A DNA stretch of 64,000 bases from Pedobacter alluvionis (GCF_003664035.1 NZ_RCCK01000013.1:434001-498000), one strand, 5' to 3'; numbered from the stretch's first letter, positions 34,020 to 43,338 are shown. Made by a program: numbers and translations. The notes: generated from the letters alone by a model not told the origin.

Positions 34020-35585
34020 TTAGTTTCTCCACCTGGGATCGCCGACTCCATTAGTTTTTAAATCTGACTGGCTAATGGTAAAATTGCCAGTTGCAGGTGA
34101 TGTAAAGCCTGGATTTAATGTAGTAGAGGCTCCTGTATCGTATTTAGCCCCTGATGTTGCACTTCCTGATAGGTAAGTTGGTGCATTGAAATAATTATTT
34201 GCGGTAAAATTAGCTGCAACAATATTTGTTAATGCCTGATTTGTTAAAATACCACCAGAGTTTGCCACAATATTTTTCGAAAAGTAAATTTCGTGTTTAG
34301 CTAACCGAACATAAAACAACCTGTTCGCCGTGCCATTACAAATTCCATTAAGTGTATTGGTGGTAACCGTAATTACCGAAGTGATGGCTGGAAAATTTGT
34401 AGAGCCTGTTGGATCCATCCGGAAGAAATCTCTTGCTAAAACTGAAGCATAAACGGTATTATTAGAAAAGTTAAGGGCTTTTGTTAATCCTGATCTAAAG
34501 TCTATAAAATCTCCACCAGTACATTCTATATTACTGATCACATTTCCTTTAATTGATACTGATTCGATAAGTGTTTTCACATTTACATACATCAAACCTT
34601 TAACATAGTTCTTGATTGTGCAATTTTCAACCGTAAGATGGCCATAGGCATTATCAGAAGCCTGATCGTATATAATGGCTTGATTGCCATTTAATGCTCC
34701 TGTACCATCAATTTCCAGATCTTTTAAACCCAGGCCAGCATTAGACTTAAGCCTTACTACCATCCCCTTAATAATTGGCTTATCGGTTGGTTTTGCTCCT
34801 TTTAATGAAATAGAGGCAGTCACAGTTACGTCTGAGTTAATGGTGTATGTGCCAGGGAAAAGTGCAAAAACATCACCAGCTTTAGCATTTGCCATTAATG
34901 TGGCTAAATTATCTGTTGGAGTAACAGCTATGGCACCGCCTAAATCAAGTAGCGTTGTAAAAGTAATAGTACCTCTTATTTTAGCTCCATTAAATAATTT
35001 TGCAGTATATAATGTTTCGCCCGTTAGACCAGTAATTGTTGCTTCGCCAGCAGTAATTTCGGCAGGGGTTAGGGTGTGCGTAATGTTGCCCGGTGTTAGG
35101 GTAATGGTTGTTGCCGTTTCGCCAACAGGCCAATTTAAAACAACAGTGTTGGATGTTAATTTGGCCGCATTTACCGCCTGGAAAATTTGTTCGGCATCTG
35201 TTTTTAATGTTGCCGTAATCCATTTAGAATCAGTAACCCCATCTCCAAGAGCTTTAACCCTAACTGAGTATTGGGTATCGCCGGCTAGTCCTGTAACCGT
35301 GTATGGTAATTGCGCAAAGGTGACATTACTTATTGATTTAGTAGGAGTGCCAGAAAAATCTGCAGTTTCAAAAACCTCAATATTATATGATTTTGCATTG
35401 TTTACTGCTTTCCACGACAATCTTATGCCTGTTTTATTTACAATGCTAGCAGTTAAATCTGTAGGAGAAAAAACCCGGTCAACCTGTAGTTTAGTTACTT
35501 CTTCAAGCTCATTATCTTTACATCCTGAAAACCCAATTAAAGTCATCAGAAAGAAAACGATGATATATATATTATTTCTTTTCAT
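34020..35585 (-). CDS. Surface lipoprotein with fibronectin-III domains and a beta-helix (DUF4957/DUF5123-like)
   Basis: A 521-residue lipoprotein. The signal ends in a lipobox GFSGC at about residue 24. Two fibronectin-III-like domains follow (about 35-130, DLTASIVNKTGIRLSWKAV, and 135-210). From about residue 215 the sequence becomes a right-handed beta-helix, with PGTYTINSDVTV and IKGMVVRLKS, ending in the C-terminal part seen in DUF5123 proteins. The ATG at 35585 is used; a TTG at 35591 is less likely. It sits just after susD, where surface glycan-binding proteins are usually found. It could instead be a pectate-lyase-like enzyme; I see no clear catalytic residues. Confidence 0.75.
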   Translation of the reverse strand: MKRNNIYIIVFFLMTLIGFSGCKDNELEEVTKLQVDRVFSPTDLTASIVNKTGIRLSWKAVNNAKSYNIEVFETADFSGTPTKSISNVTFAQLPYTVTGLAGDTQYSVRVKALGDGVTDSKWITATLKTDAEQIFQAVNAAKLTSNTVVLNWPVGETATTITLTPGNITHTLTPAEITAGEATITGLTGETLYTAKLFNGAKIRGTITFTTLLDLGGAIAVTPTDNLATLMANAKAGDVFALFPGTYTINSDVTVTASISLKGAKPTDKPIIKGMVVRLKSNAGLGLKDLEIDGTGALNGNQAIIYDQASDNAYGHLTVENCTIKNYVKGLMYVNVKTLIESVSIKGNVISNIECTGGDFIDFRSGLTKALNFSNNTVYASVLARDFFRMDPTGSTNFPAITSVITVTTNTLNGICNGTANRLFYVRLAKHEIYFSKNIVANSGGILTNQALTNIVAANFTANNYFNAPTYLSGSATSGAKYDTGASTTLNPGFTSPATGNFTISQSDLKTNGVGDPRWRN

Positions 35586-35596
35586 TACCAATAAGT

Positions 35597-37390
35597 TTAT
35601 AAGCCCAAATTTTTGTTGTTTAACATTCCGTTAGATGAGTCTATAAATACCTGCCAAATAGGCCAGAACTGTTGCTTGTTTGGGTCTTTTGCATATAATG
35701 CATCCCAATAAGTTTGAGTGTCTCCTGTGGCAGACATTGTCCAGGCTTTATTTGAGGTATAACCCAATGCAACACCTTCCGCATCGGTATCGCCAAAGTT
35801 TAACCCGTAAATCTCTACAGTTTCGCCGTTTGCTGCCGTTCTATAATAGATTTTGGCGGGAAGTGCGGCGTATTTACCTTGTCTGGTTTCTAATTGTTGC
35901 AATTTTGTTTTAGCTTCAGCCAACTTCGTACCTAGTAAATTCCAACGGATTAAATCATTTTTTCTTAACATTTCGCCAGTAAATTCTAATGCCCTTTCAT
36001 TTACAATTGCATCAAAAAAGGCTTGTTTAGAAGCGGTTGCTGTTGCCATAAATGTGGTTACTTTTGTGGGATTGGTGGGGAAAGCCCTATCACGTATCAT
36101 TTTAAGGTATGGAGCTGCAGCTGCTGGTCCATCCAACTCGTTAATTGCCTCTGCTGCCATTAAAACAACGTCTGCATAACGCATGTACATCCAATTTAGG
36201 CCATCGTCATTGGTAGAAGTAACACGTCTTTTCATCCATTCGTAACGATATTTACCAAAATATAAGCGGCCTAAAGTGGAAGGAACCTGATAACCTCCTG
36301 TTTCTCCAACTCCACCATCCCATTCGTAAGGAACTATACTTACAGCTTTTCTTACATCATCTCTATCGTACTCATATAACATAATCGGGTTTGGTCCGTC
36401 AGTACCACCTTTATTCTGCCCGGTATATTTATCTGTTTTAAGGTGTTTAACGCCCAAATCAAAAATAACCCTGCCTCTACCTTCGCTAAAAGGAATTTCC
36501 CACATCGATTCCAGCCCTGCGGCACCAGCCTCCTCATTTAATTTTCTAAATACCTCTTCAAAGCCTAATAACCTAAGTTTGTTACTGCCGATTATATCTA
36601 AACATTCCTTTTTAGCAATGGCATACATTTTATCGCGAGATAAATCAGGATCGGTACTTAAACGAACTGTTCCATCCAAACGTTGTGCATAACCACCGGC
36701 AGATAAGGCCAAACGGGCTCTTAAACCTTTTGCAAAGGCTTTAGATACACGCTCCACTTTGGCTGTTTTAGCATTTTCTCCAGGCCATGGTAAATAACCA
36801 GCAGCTTCATTTAAATCGGCCAGTAACTGCTTGTAAATGATATCTCTATCGCTTCTTTCCAAATAGGTGGTTTGGGTTGTAATCGGTTCAAACCGGGCAG
36901 GTACATCTCCCCAGCCTTTAATTAAGTCATTATACAGGACAGCTCTTAAGGTCAAAATTTCACCTAAAATCTGAGCCATTTGAGGGTTACTGCTAATGTT
37001 GCCATATGTTCTTAAGCCCCTTATAGCTAGATTGGCTCTTTCTATGCCTTCATAGAATTTAGCCCAGGCATTATCTAAGGTGTTCATTTGGCTATTATTT
37101 GCATTGCCATCGTAATTAGATAGGTTCGATTTATCGTCAATGGTTTTTAACCCGTTATAAACTTCAGCATCATTGTTAAGTCCATAATAGACTAAGAATC
37201 TTCCGCGGTACGAGTTGGTTTCGCCAAATGATTGAAGTATACCTGGTATCGATCCTTCTGCCAAACCTGGTGTAGAAAAAATAACAGATTCATCTAAAGC
37301 AGATTTTGTTGGAGCATCTAACGTTTTCTTACAGCTGCTTATAAAAGCAAGAAAAGTAATGAAGAACAATATATATGTAATCTTTTTCAT
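35597..37390 (-). CDS. SusD/RagB-family outer-membrane glycan-binding lipoprotein
   Basis: A 597-residue SusD-like lipoprotein with lipobox FISSC at about residue 20. The helical TPR-like scaffold includes YNDLIKGWGDVPARFEPITTQ, LRARLALSAGGYAQR and the C-terminal RYADVVLMAAEAINEL and NERALEFTGEMLRKNDLIRW, which are family hallmarks. It should cap the SusC transporter and bind pectic oligosaccharide at the cell surface. It follows susC by 23 bases. Confidence 0.95.
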   Translation of the reverse strand: MKKITYILFFITFLAFISSCKKTLDAPTKSALDESVIFSTPGLAEGSIPGILQSFGETNSYRGRFLVYYGLNNDAEVYNGLKTIDDKSNLSNYDGNANNSQMNTLDNAWAKFYEGIERANLAIRGLRTYGNISSNPQMAQILGEILTLRAVLYNDLIKGWGDVPARFEPITTQTTYLERSDRDIIYKQLLADLNEAAGYLPWPGENAKTAKVERVSKAFAKGLRARLALSAGGYAQRLDGTVRLSTDPDLSRDKMYAIAKKECLDIIGSNKLRLLGFEEVFRKLNEEAGAAGLESMWEIPFSEGRGRVIFDLGVKHLKTDKYTGQNKGGTDGPNPIMLYEYDRDDVRKAVSIVPYEWDGGVGETGGYQVPSTLGRLYFGKYRYEWMKRRVTSTNDDGLNWMYMRYADVVLMAAEAINELDGPAAAAPYLKMIRDRAFPTNPTKVTTFMATATASKQAFFDAIVNERALEFTGEMLRKNDLIRWNLLGTKLAEAKTKLQQLETRQGKYAALPAKIYYRTAANGETVEIYGLNFGDTDAEGVALGYTSNKAWTMSATGDTQTYWDALYAKDPNKQQFWPIWQVFIDSSNGMLNNKNLGL

Positions 37391-37413
37391 TGTTATAAAA
37401 ATTAATGATGCGT

Positions 37414-40400
37414 TTAAAAATTAACATTTAAACCCAGAAGGAATGATTGGCTTTTTGGATAGGCAGAATAATCTACGCCTGGTGTAAGCGGTGTTCTGCG
37501 GCGTGTCGAAACTTCCGGATCGAATCCGGTATAATTTGTCCACAACCACAAATTATAAGCAGATGCATAAACCCTCAATTTTTTCATTTTTAATTTGGAA
37601 GCAATTTTATCTGGTAAGGTATAACCCAACGTTAATGTCGATAATCTTAAAAAAGACCCATCTTCAACTGCCCAGTCGCTTAATACAAAACTTTTCATGT
37701 AAGGAGACCATAAAGTGGTGTTTGCGTTCATGGCTGACAGCTCAGCAGGATCGTTACTGATTGTGCCGTCAGCACGTAGGTTTGTCCAACGGTTTCCTGT
37801 TGCCATCTCCGAAATCATGTTCCTGGAGTTATATTTACTGGTAGAGGTATATTCTATCTTATTGGCATTATAAATGTCGTTTCCATAACTCCAGTTAAAA
37901 TAAGCACCGATATCGAAATTATAAATCCGGGAATTAATGGAGAAACCTCCCGTATTTAAAGGATTCGCATTGCCGATAATTGTTCGGTCGGATTGATCGA
38001 TTTTACCGTCGCCAGAAATGTCTTCTATCTTCATTGTGCCTGGACGAATTGTTCCCAAAAATGCGCTTCCATCTACTATCCCAGGTTTTAATGTCCAGTT
38101 ACCAGTTGTAGCATTATAGCCTGAAAAATCAGAAACTTCGTATCTGCCTGCGTTGCGGTAACCAAAAATTCTACCCACAGAAGCGTTTTCTTCTACCAGA
38201 TAATCTACACCAATTTCTGTTGAAGCCCATCCAGCCGAGCCATTGATGTTTTTAACAGAACCTAATGAAAGTACCTTATTGCGGTTTATGCTAATATTCG
38301 CATTAAATGATAAATCGAAATTGGTTTTACGTATAGCATTCCAATTCAGGCTAAGTTCTAAACCTTTGTTCTGTGTAGAGCCTATGTTACGATACTGAAA
38401 ATCGTAGCCCGTACCTGCCACGGGAAATGCAATTAACAGGTCTTTGGTTTTGTTTAAGTAGGCATCAACAGTACCTGTAAGTTTAGAGCCCAATAAGGAG
38501 AAGTCTAAACCGATGTTTCTGGTAACCGTAGTTTCCCATTTCAGGTCAGGGTTTGCCATTGTTTTAGAAGCAGCCCAGTAATTACCAAAACCATTTACCC
38601 ATGTAGTAACCGAATTTTGGAGTGATTGGGTCATTTGACCTGGAGGGATGTTGTTATTACCCGCAGTACCATAACTCAATCTTAATTTTAAATCAGATAA
38701 CCAGGATTTTGTACCTTTCATAAAATCTTCCTGAGAGATTCTCCATGCCGCAGAAGCCGAAGGAAAATATCCCCATCTGTTTTCTGGAGAAAATTTGGAT
38801 GAACCATCTGCCCTAAAAGTTGCACTGATTAAATATTTGCCCAAATAATCGTAATTCGCCCTGCCAAAGAATGAAAGTAATTTATCATCAGGAGAAAAAT
38901 TGTTGTCGATTGAATTTGCTTGCCCCTGGGTAGATAAAAATCTGGTATCCTGAAAGGTAAAAGATGTAGGGAATCCATGTACTGTATTGGTTAATACCTG
39001 TAATTCTGTTTTAATATATTCTTGTCCCAACAAAACATTCAAATTGTGTTTTTTATCCAGAATTTTTCCAAAGCTGTAGTTTAGGGTATTTGCATTTCGA
39101 ATACTATTCCTACTTGTATTGGTAAAAATTACCGCAGGTTTATTTTGGTTGGGTCCTGATGGAACATTTCTTACATAATAAGTGGTGTTGCCATAATAAC
39201 GGTCTTGATTGTTTCTAAGATCATCAAAGCCCACTTCAGACTTGAATCTTAAATTATCAATAATATCGTAGCTTAAAGCCCCATTAATATTAAAGGTTTT
39301 GCGCTGAATATACTGATCGTTATCTGAGATTGAAATTAAAGGGCTATATAGATTAAACTCCTCATTAGTTTCAGTTGTTGTAGTTAAACCGACTACCGGG
39401 AAAGGCGGATAAATCATGGCGTTTTTTAAACGCGAATCTGCAGAAGAAACCTCGTTTTGCTCATTCGAACCACCACCTTTGGTTTTAGCATTTGCATACC
39501 TAAAACCAAAATCGAGCGTAAGGCCTTTGTATAGTTTATGGTTTAGCTTAAAGTTTACATTTTGTCTCTCATAGTCAGAAAGCTGCATAATGGCTTTATC
39601 CTTAACATAACTGTGGCTTAAGCTATATTTGGTTTTTTCGCCACCACCATTTATACTTAAATTGGAGTTAAAGGTATTGCCTGTGCGGCCAAATATTATC
39701 TCTTGCCAATCGTTAGCAGCTACGTTCTGGTATAAATCGATGTCCTGGTAGTTACCAAAATACTGCGTGTAATCTGTTAATGATTTATCTAAAAGTGCTC
39801 TTTCATATTGCCAGGTTACATAATCGTATGGAGTTAAAACATCTAGTTTCTTCGCCAGGTTTCTTACGCCGCCAAATACATTTAAGCTAATGGTGGTTTT
39901 ACCGTTTTTACTGTTTTTTGTAGTAACGAGAATTACCCCATTTGCGCCCCTGGAGCCATAAATGGCTGTTGATGAAGCATCTTTTAAAATGTCAATAGAC
40001 TCAATATCCTGTGGTGCAATATCGGCAATAGTAGCTACAGGGAAACCATCTACGATATACAATGGAGAGTTATCTCCTGTAATGGAACCACCACCTCTAA
40101 CTCTTACGGTTAATTCTGCATTTGGCGAACCCTCGGTTGATGAAATGTTAATCCCTGCTACGCGACCTTGAATAGCCTCAAGTGCAGAAGATACCGGAGC
40201 TGCAGCAATAACATCAGCACCTACGGAACCAACAGCACCAGTTAAGTCCTTTTTACGTACCACGCCGTAACCAACATTAACAGTTACTTCTTCAAGATTG
40301 TTGGCATCCTCATCTAAAGTAACTGAAAGTTTCGTTTCGTTTGTTACCGTAACATTTTTGGTTTTATAACCAATGTAGGTAAAAGTTAAAACCGCACCAT

Positions 40401-40602
40401 TTGCCGGGATGCTGATCTTGAAAGTGCCATTAGCATCGGTACTGGTTCCGTTTTTCGTACCAGCAAGGGCAACACTCACGCCAATTAGCGTCTGGCCGTC
40501 TTTTTTGTCTTTCACCGTTCCGGTAAGCTGCCTGTTTTGTGCCTGAGCCAATGATAATCCGATAAAAGAGAGAAATGTAAATAAGAGTAAAACTCTGCTC
40601 AT
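37414..40602 (-). CDS. SusC/RagA-family TonB-dependent outer-membrane transporter
   Basis: A 1062-residue TonB-dependent receptor. The signal peptide is about 1-21. A carboxypeptidase regulatory-like domain spans about 22-105 (LTGTVKDKKDGQTLIGVSVAL). The plug spans about 110-230, with the SusC signature SSTAIYGSRGANGVILVTT. A large beta-barrel ends in SFLLGLNVNF. It imports oligosaccharides with TonB energy, here probably oligogalacturonides. It is the first gene of the minus-strand operon and is divergent from the LacI-type regulator. Confidence 0.96.
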   Translation of the reverse strand: MSRVLLLFTFLSFIGLSLAQAQNRQLTGTVKDKKDGQTLIGVSVALAGTKNGTSTDANGTFKISIPANGAVLTFTYIGYKTKNVTVTNETKLSVTLDEDANNLEEVTVNVGYGVVRKKDLTGAVGSVGADVIAAAPVSSALEAIQGRVAGINISSTEGSPNAELTVRVRGGGSITGDNSPLYIVDGFPVATIADIAPQDIESIDILKDASSTAIYGSRGANGVILVTTKNSKNGKTTISLNVFGGVRNLAKKLDVLTPYDYVTWQYERALLDKSLTDYTQYFGNYQDIDLYQNVAANDWQEIIFGRTGNTFNSNLSINGGGEKTKYSLSHSYVKDKAIMQLSDYERQNVNFKLNHKLYKGLTLDFGFRYANAKTKGGGSNEQNEVSSADSRLKNAMIYPPFPVVGLTTTTETNEEFNLYSPLISISDNDQYIQRKTFNINGALSYDIIDNLRFKSEVGFDDLRNNQDRYYGNTTYYVRNVPSGPNQNKPAVIFTNTSRNSIRNANTLNYSFGKILDKKHNLNVLLGQEYIKTELQVLTNTVHGFPTSFTFQDTRFLSTQGQANSIDNNFSPDDKLLSFFGRANYDYLGKYLISATFRADGSSKFSPENRWGYFPSASAAWRISQEDFMKGTKSWLSDLKLRLSYGTAGNNNIPPGQMTQSLQNSVTTWVNGFGNYWAASKTMANPDLKWETTVTRNIGLDFSLLGSKLTGTVDAYLNKTKDLLIAFPVAGTGYDFQYRNIGSTQNKGLELSLNWNAIRKTNFDLSFNANISINRNKVLSLGSVKNINGSAGWASTEIGVDYLVEENASVGRIFGYRNAGRYEVSDFSGYNATTGNWTLKPGIVDGSAFLGTIRPGTMKIEDISGDGKIDQSDRTIIGNANPLNTGGFSINSRIYNFDIGAYFNWSYGNDIYNANKIEYTSTSKYNSRNMISEMATGNRWTNLRADGTISNDPAELSAMNANTTLWSPYMKSFVLSDWAVEDGSFLRLSTLTLGYTLPDKIASKLKMKKLRVYASAYNLWLWTNYTGFDPEVSTRRRTPLTPGVDYSAYPKSQSFLLGLNVNF

Positions 40603-40643
40603 AATTATTAATTTAGTAGATAAGATTTGGTTTTTTTAAGATA

Positions 40644-40659
40644 GTGCAATCGCTTGCAC
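40644..40659. promoter_or_regulatory. LacI-family operator candidate upstream of susC
   Basis: GTGCAATCGCTTGCAC has 6-base perfect arms (GTGCAA/TTGCAC) around a CG centre, the classic architecture bound by LacI/PurR-type dimers. It is 42 bases upstream of the susC ATG, well placed to block transcription. Confidence 0.65.
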
Positions 40660-40770
40660 ATAGAATATAATTCTATTTCGGAGCGTTATACTTTGTTTAT
40701 ATTTGGTTATTTTTACTTAACAATTTTACAAACTAAAAAGCAATTGAAACCAGATTTAACTAAAAAAGTG

Positions 40771-40784
40771 TGCAAACGTTCCCA
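40771..40784. promoter_or_regulatory. Second LacI-type operator candidate, near the regulator gene
   Basis: TGCAAACGTTCCCA shares 12 of 14 bases with the site upstream of the pectinesterase at 15690. It is 84 bases before the LacI-family start codon, so autoregulation is possible. Confidence 0.5.
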
Positions 40785-40867
40785 AAAACGTTATCTTAAC
40801 GTTTATTAATATTGATGAGTAAATCCACCTTAAGAGATATTTTTTGTAACTTGTACGCAATACGAAT

Positions 40868-41878
40868 ATGAGATTTGAAACATCTACCATAAAAGATATT
40901 GCTAAAGCATTAGGGCTCTCTACATCTACGGTTTCCCGGGCTTTAAGAGATCGTTACGAAATTAGTGAGGAAACTAAAAAGCTGGTTTTAGCCTATGCTG
41001 AAAAGGTAAATTATCGCGCCAATCCGATCGCCAGAAGTTTAAAGGAACGTCGTAGCTATTCAATCGGCATTATTGTAAGTGAAATTGCCAACAACTTTTT
41101 TTCCCAGGTGATAAATGGCATTGAATCAATCGCCTACGATAAAGATTACCATGTAATTATTTCTCAAAGCCATGAATCGTACAAGCAGGAAAAATTAAAC
41201 GTTGAACACCTGGCATCGCGTTCTATTGATGGTTTATTAATTGCGCTTTCCTCAGAAACACAGGATATTGATTATTTAAGACATTTATATGCTAAGGGTT
41301 TACCAATCGTGTTTTTTGATCGCGTACCCCAGGATTTTGAAACCCATAAAGTAATTGCCAATAACTTTAAGGGCGCTTTTGATGCCACGGAACACCTTAT
41401 TTTATCAGGAAAAAGAACTATTGCCCATTTAACGAATTCAGAAAACCTTTCGATAACGAAAGAAAGGTTAGCGGGTTATAAAGCGGCTTTGGTTAAATAT
41501 CATATCGGGTTTAGGCCCGAACTGGTGAAATATTGCCAGCATGGCGGTATGCACAGTGCGGAACTTGAAGAAGCGGTGAAAGAACTTTTGCCACTTAAGC
41601 CTGATGGGATTTTTATCTCGAGCGACCGTTTAACCACAGGTTGTATTATGGCCCTGAAGAAAACCAATCCTGAAGTAGCACATAAAATTGCGATTGCAGG
41701 TTTTACCAATTCCAATCTCGTCGAATTGTTTTCACCATCCTTAACCTCAGTTAAACAGCCTGCATTCGAAATGGGACAGGTGGCTACCGAATTATTGATT
41801 TCGATGATCGAAGCTAAAAGACCCGTTACCGAGTTCGAAACCAAGGTTTTAGATACGGAACTGGTGAAGAAGCGGTGA
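40868..41878 (+). CDS. LacI-family transcriptional regulator
   Basis: A 336-residue regulator. The N-terminal helix-turn-helix reads TIKDIAKALGLSTSTVSRALR, with the hinge helix NPIARSLKERRS at about 54-65. The periplasmic-binding-protein-like effector domain follows, from SYSIGIIVSEIANNFFSQVI on. It is divergent from susC, next to CG-centred operator sites. It probably senses a galacturonate-derived sugar; effector and mode are inferred. Confidence 0.93.
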   Translation: MRFETSTIKDIAKALGLSTSTVSRALRDRYEISEETKKLVLAYAEKVNYRANPIARSLKERRSYSIGIIVSEIANNFFSQVINGIESIAYDKDYHVIISQSHESYKQEKLNVEHLASRSIDGLLIALSSETQDIDYLRHLYAKGLPIVFFDRVPQDFETHKVIANNFKGAFDATEHLILSGKRTIAHLTNSENLSITKERLAGYKAALVKYHIGFRPELVKYCQHGGMHSAELEEAVKELLPLKPDGIFISSDRLTTGCIMALKKTNPEVAHKIAIAGFTNSNLVELFSPSLTSVKQPAFEMGQVATELLISMIEAKRPVTEFETKVLDTELVKKR

Positions 41879-42050
41879 GCGCCAAGCGGTTTGCGTGTGG
41901 CGCGAGGCGTTGAGTGCCCAGCGCTAAGCGTGTGGTGGTTAGCGTTTAACGCTACGTTCAAATAAGCCTCCGATTTAACAGACGGTCTGATATGCGCTTC
42001 GTATGAAACGCTTATCGCTAAGCGCCGAACGCTACTCTCCAAACTAATTA
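41879..42050. repeat. GCGCTAAGCG-rich palindromic spacer
   Basis: Several copies of AGCGC[C/T]AAGCG occur in both orientations (about 41878, 41920 and 42018). A perfect 7-bp hairpin, TAGCGTT-T-AACGCTA, is at 41940-41954. No gene is supported here. Confidence 0.6.
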
Positions 42051-42051
42051 T

Positions 42052-42059
42052 TACCTTTG
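42052..42059 (+). promoter_or_regulatory. -7 element directly before the methyltransferase start
   Basis: TACCTTTG matches TAnnTTTG and ends 4 bases before the ATG at 42064, predicting a leaderless transcript. No TTTG is seen at the -33 position. Confidence 0.5.
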
Positions 42060-42063
42060 CAGC

Positions 42064-43248
42064 ATGGTAGAGATCATATTAAAAAAGGGCAAAGAAAAAG
42101 CGGCATTACAAAGACATCCATGGGTATTTTCCGGAGCATTAGAAAAAGTTAAGGGAAAGCCTGAAGATGGTGATGTGGTTAAAGTTTTTGCTTTTGATCA
42201 TGAATTTCTGGCCTATGGATATTTCAATAGCAATTCGCGTGTTGCTGTTCGCTTGTTAGAATGGGACGAAACACAAACGATTGATCACAACTGGTACCAA
42301 AACCGGTTAAAACAAGCCATTGCTTCGCGTCAATTTATTTTAAGCGAACAGACCAATACCTGTCGTTTAGTTTTTAGTGAAGCCGATTTTCTGCCGGGTT
42401 TAATTATTGATCAATATGCTGATTTTCTTTCTCTTCAGATTTTAAGTTCCGGAATTGAAAAGGTTAAAACAGAGATTGTAGAAATACTAAAAGCAGAATT
42501 AAAACCCAAAGGCATATTCGATAAAAGTGATGCAACCGCACGTACCCACGAAGGTTTACCTATTGAAAACGGATTGATCTGGGGCGAAAATCCACCAGAA
42601 TTTTTGGAGGTAAGAGAAAATGGAATTATTTATCATATCAATATTGCTGAAGGACAGAAATCAGGCTTTTATTGCGATCAGCGCGATAACAGAGGTATTT
42701 TAGCCAGTTATACAAAAGGCAAAAAAGTTTTGGATTGCTTTAGCTATAGCGGAGGTTTTAGTCTAAACAGTTTGGCTAATAACGCGACAAGTGTTACTAG
42801 TGTTGATAGTTCGGCTTTGGCTGTAGAAACCTTAAAGCAAAATGTAGCCTTAAATAAATTCGATGCTGATAAAGTGATAGCCATTCAGTCGGATGTAAAT
42901 AAACAACTCAGGGCTTTTAAAGATTCAGGAGAATTATTTGATGTAATTGTGCTTGATCCGCCTAAATACGCGCCATCGCGTTCAGCGTTAGATCGTGCAG
43001 CAAGGGCTTATAAAGATTTAAATCGTTTAGGCATGTTGTTGCTCGAAAAAGGAGGCTTATTGGCTACTTTCTCTTGCTCAGGGGCAGTTGATATTGAAAC
43101 ATTTAAGCAAATTATTGCCTGGGCAGCACTTGATGCCGGCAAGGAAGTACAGATTATTAAACAATTCTGCCAACCCGAAGACCATCCGGTTCGGATTTCT
43201 TTTCCTGAAGGAGAATACTTAAAAGGACTATTGTTAAGGGTGCTGTAA
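42064..43248 (+). CDS. Class I SAM-dependent rRNA methyltransferase (RlmI-like)
   Basis: A 394-residue protein with an N-terminal PUA domain (about 1-75, RHPWVFSGALEKVKGKPEDGD). An EEHUD-like middle segment and a Rossmann methyltransferase domain follow. KVLDCFSYSGGFSLNSL is the SAM-binding motif I and DVIVLDPPKYAPSR is motif IV with the DPPK signature. E. coli RlmI makes m5C1962 in 23S rRNA, and the whole architecture matches. It appears monocistronic. Confidence 0.9.
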   Translation: MVEIILKKGKEKAALQRHPWVFSGALEKVKGKPEDGDVVKVFAFDHEFLAYGYFNSNSRVAVRLLEWDETQTIDHNWYQNRLKQAIASRQFILSEQTNTCRLVFSEADFLPGLIIDQYADFLSLQILSSGIEKVKTEIVEILKAELKPKGIFDKSDATARTHEGLPIENGLIWGENPPEFLEVRENGIIYHINIAEGQKSGFYCDQRDNRGILASYTKGKKVLDCFSYSGGFSLNSLANNATSVTSVDSSALAVETLKQNVALNKFDADKVIAIQSDVNKQLRAFKDSGELFDVIVLDPPKYAPSRSALDRAARAYKDLNRLGMLLLEKGGLLATFSCSGAVDIETFKQIIAWAALDAGKEVQIIKQFCQPEDHPVRISFPEGEYLKGLLLRVL

Positions 43249-43277
43249 ATTTCCCCCTTTAGTATTTAACTTTAAAC

Positions 43278-43338
43278 CACAAAGACACAAATCACCAGGT
43301 TATTTTAAACATTAACCAGGTGTTATCGTGTCTTTGTG
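43278..43338. terminator. Long stem-loop between convergent genes
   Basis: CACAAAGACAC (43278-43288) pairs with GTGTCTTTGTG (43328-43338), and CACCAGGTTA (43293-43302) with TAACCAGGTG (43313-43322). The wording CACAAAGACAC is common in intergenic repeats of Bacteroidota. It probably ends transcripts from both sides, although T-runs are weak. Confidence 0.6.

Larger units (their letters stand above)
40603..40867. promoter_or_regulatory. susC/lacI divergent control region
   Basis: This 265-base spacer holds a near-perfect LacI-type operator (40644-40659) and a second related site (40771-40784). Two further ACGTT cores are in AAAACGTTAT (40785-40794) and TTAACGTTTA (40797-40806). TATATTTG (40698-40705) matches the -7 box for the plus strand, with TTTC 19 bases upstream in place of TTTG. 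It could serve the regulator gene with a leader of about 155 bases. Confidence 0.6.

Noticed and set aside
34684-35634. A 316-codon open frame on the plus strand
   Set aside because: It lies fully antisense to the fibronectin/beta-helix lipoprotein gene. Its translation is a low-complexity shadow rich in Val, Ala, Pro and Ser without domain features.
41500-42042. A 180-codon minus-strand frame
   Set aside because: It is antisense to the LacI-family gene and the palindromic spacer.
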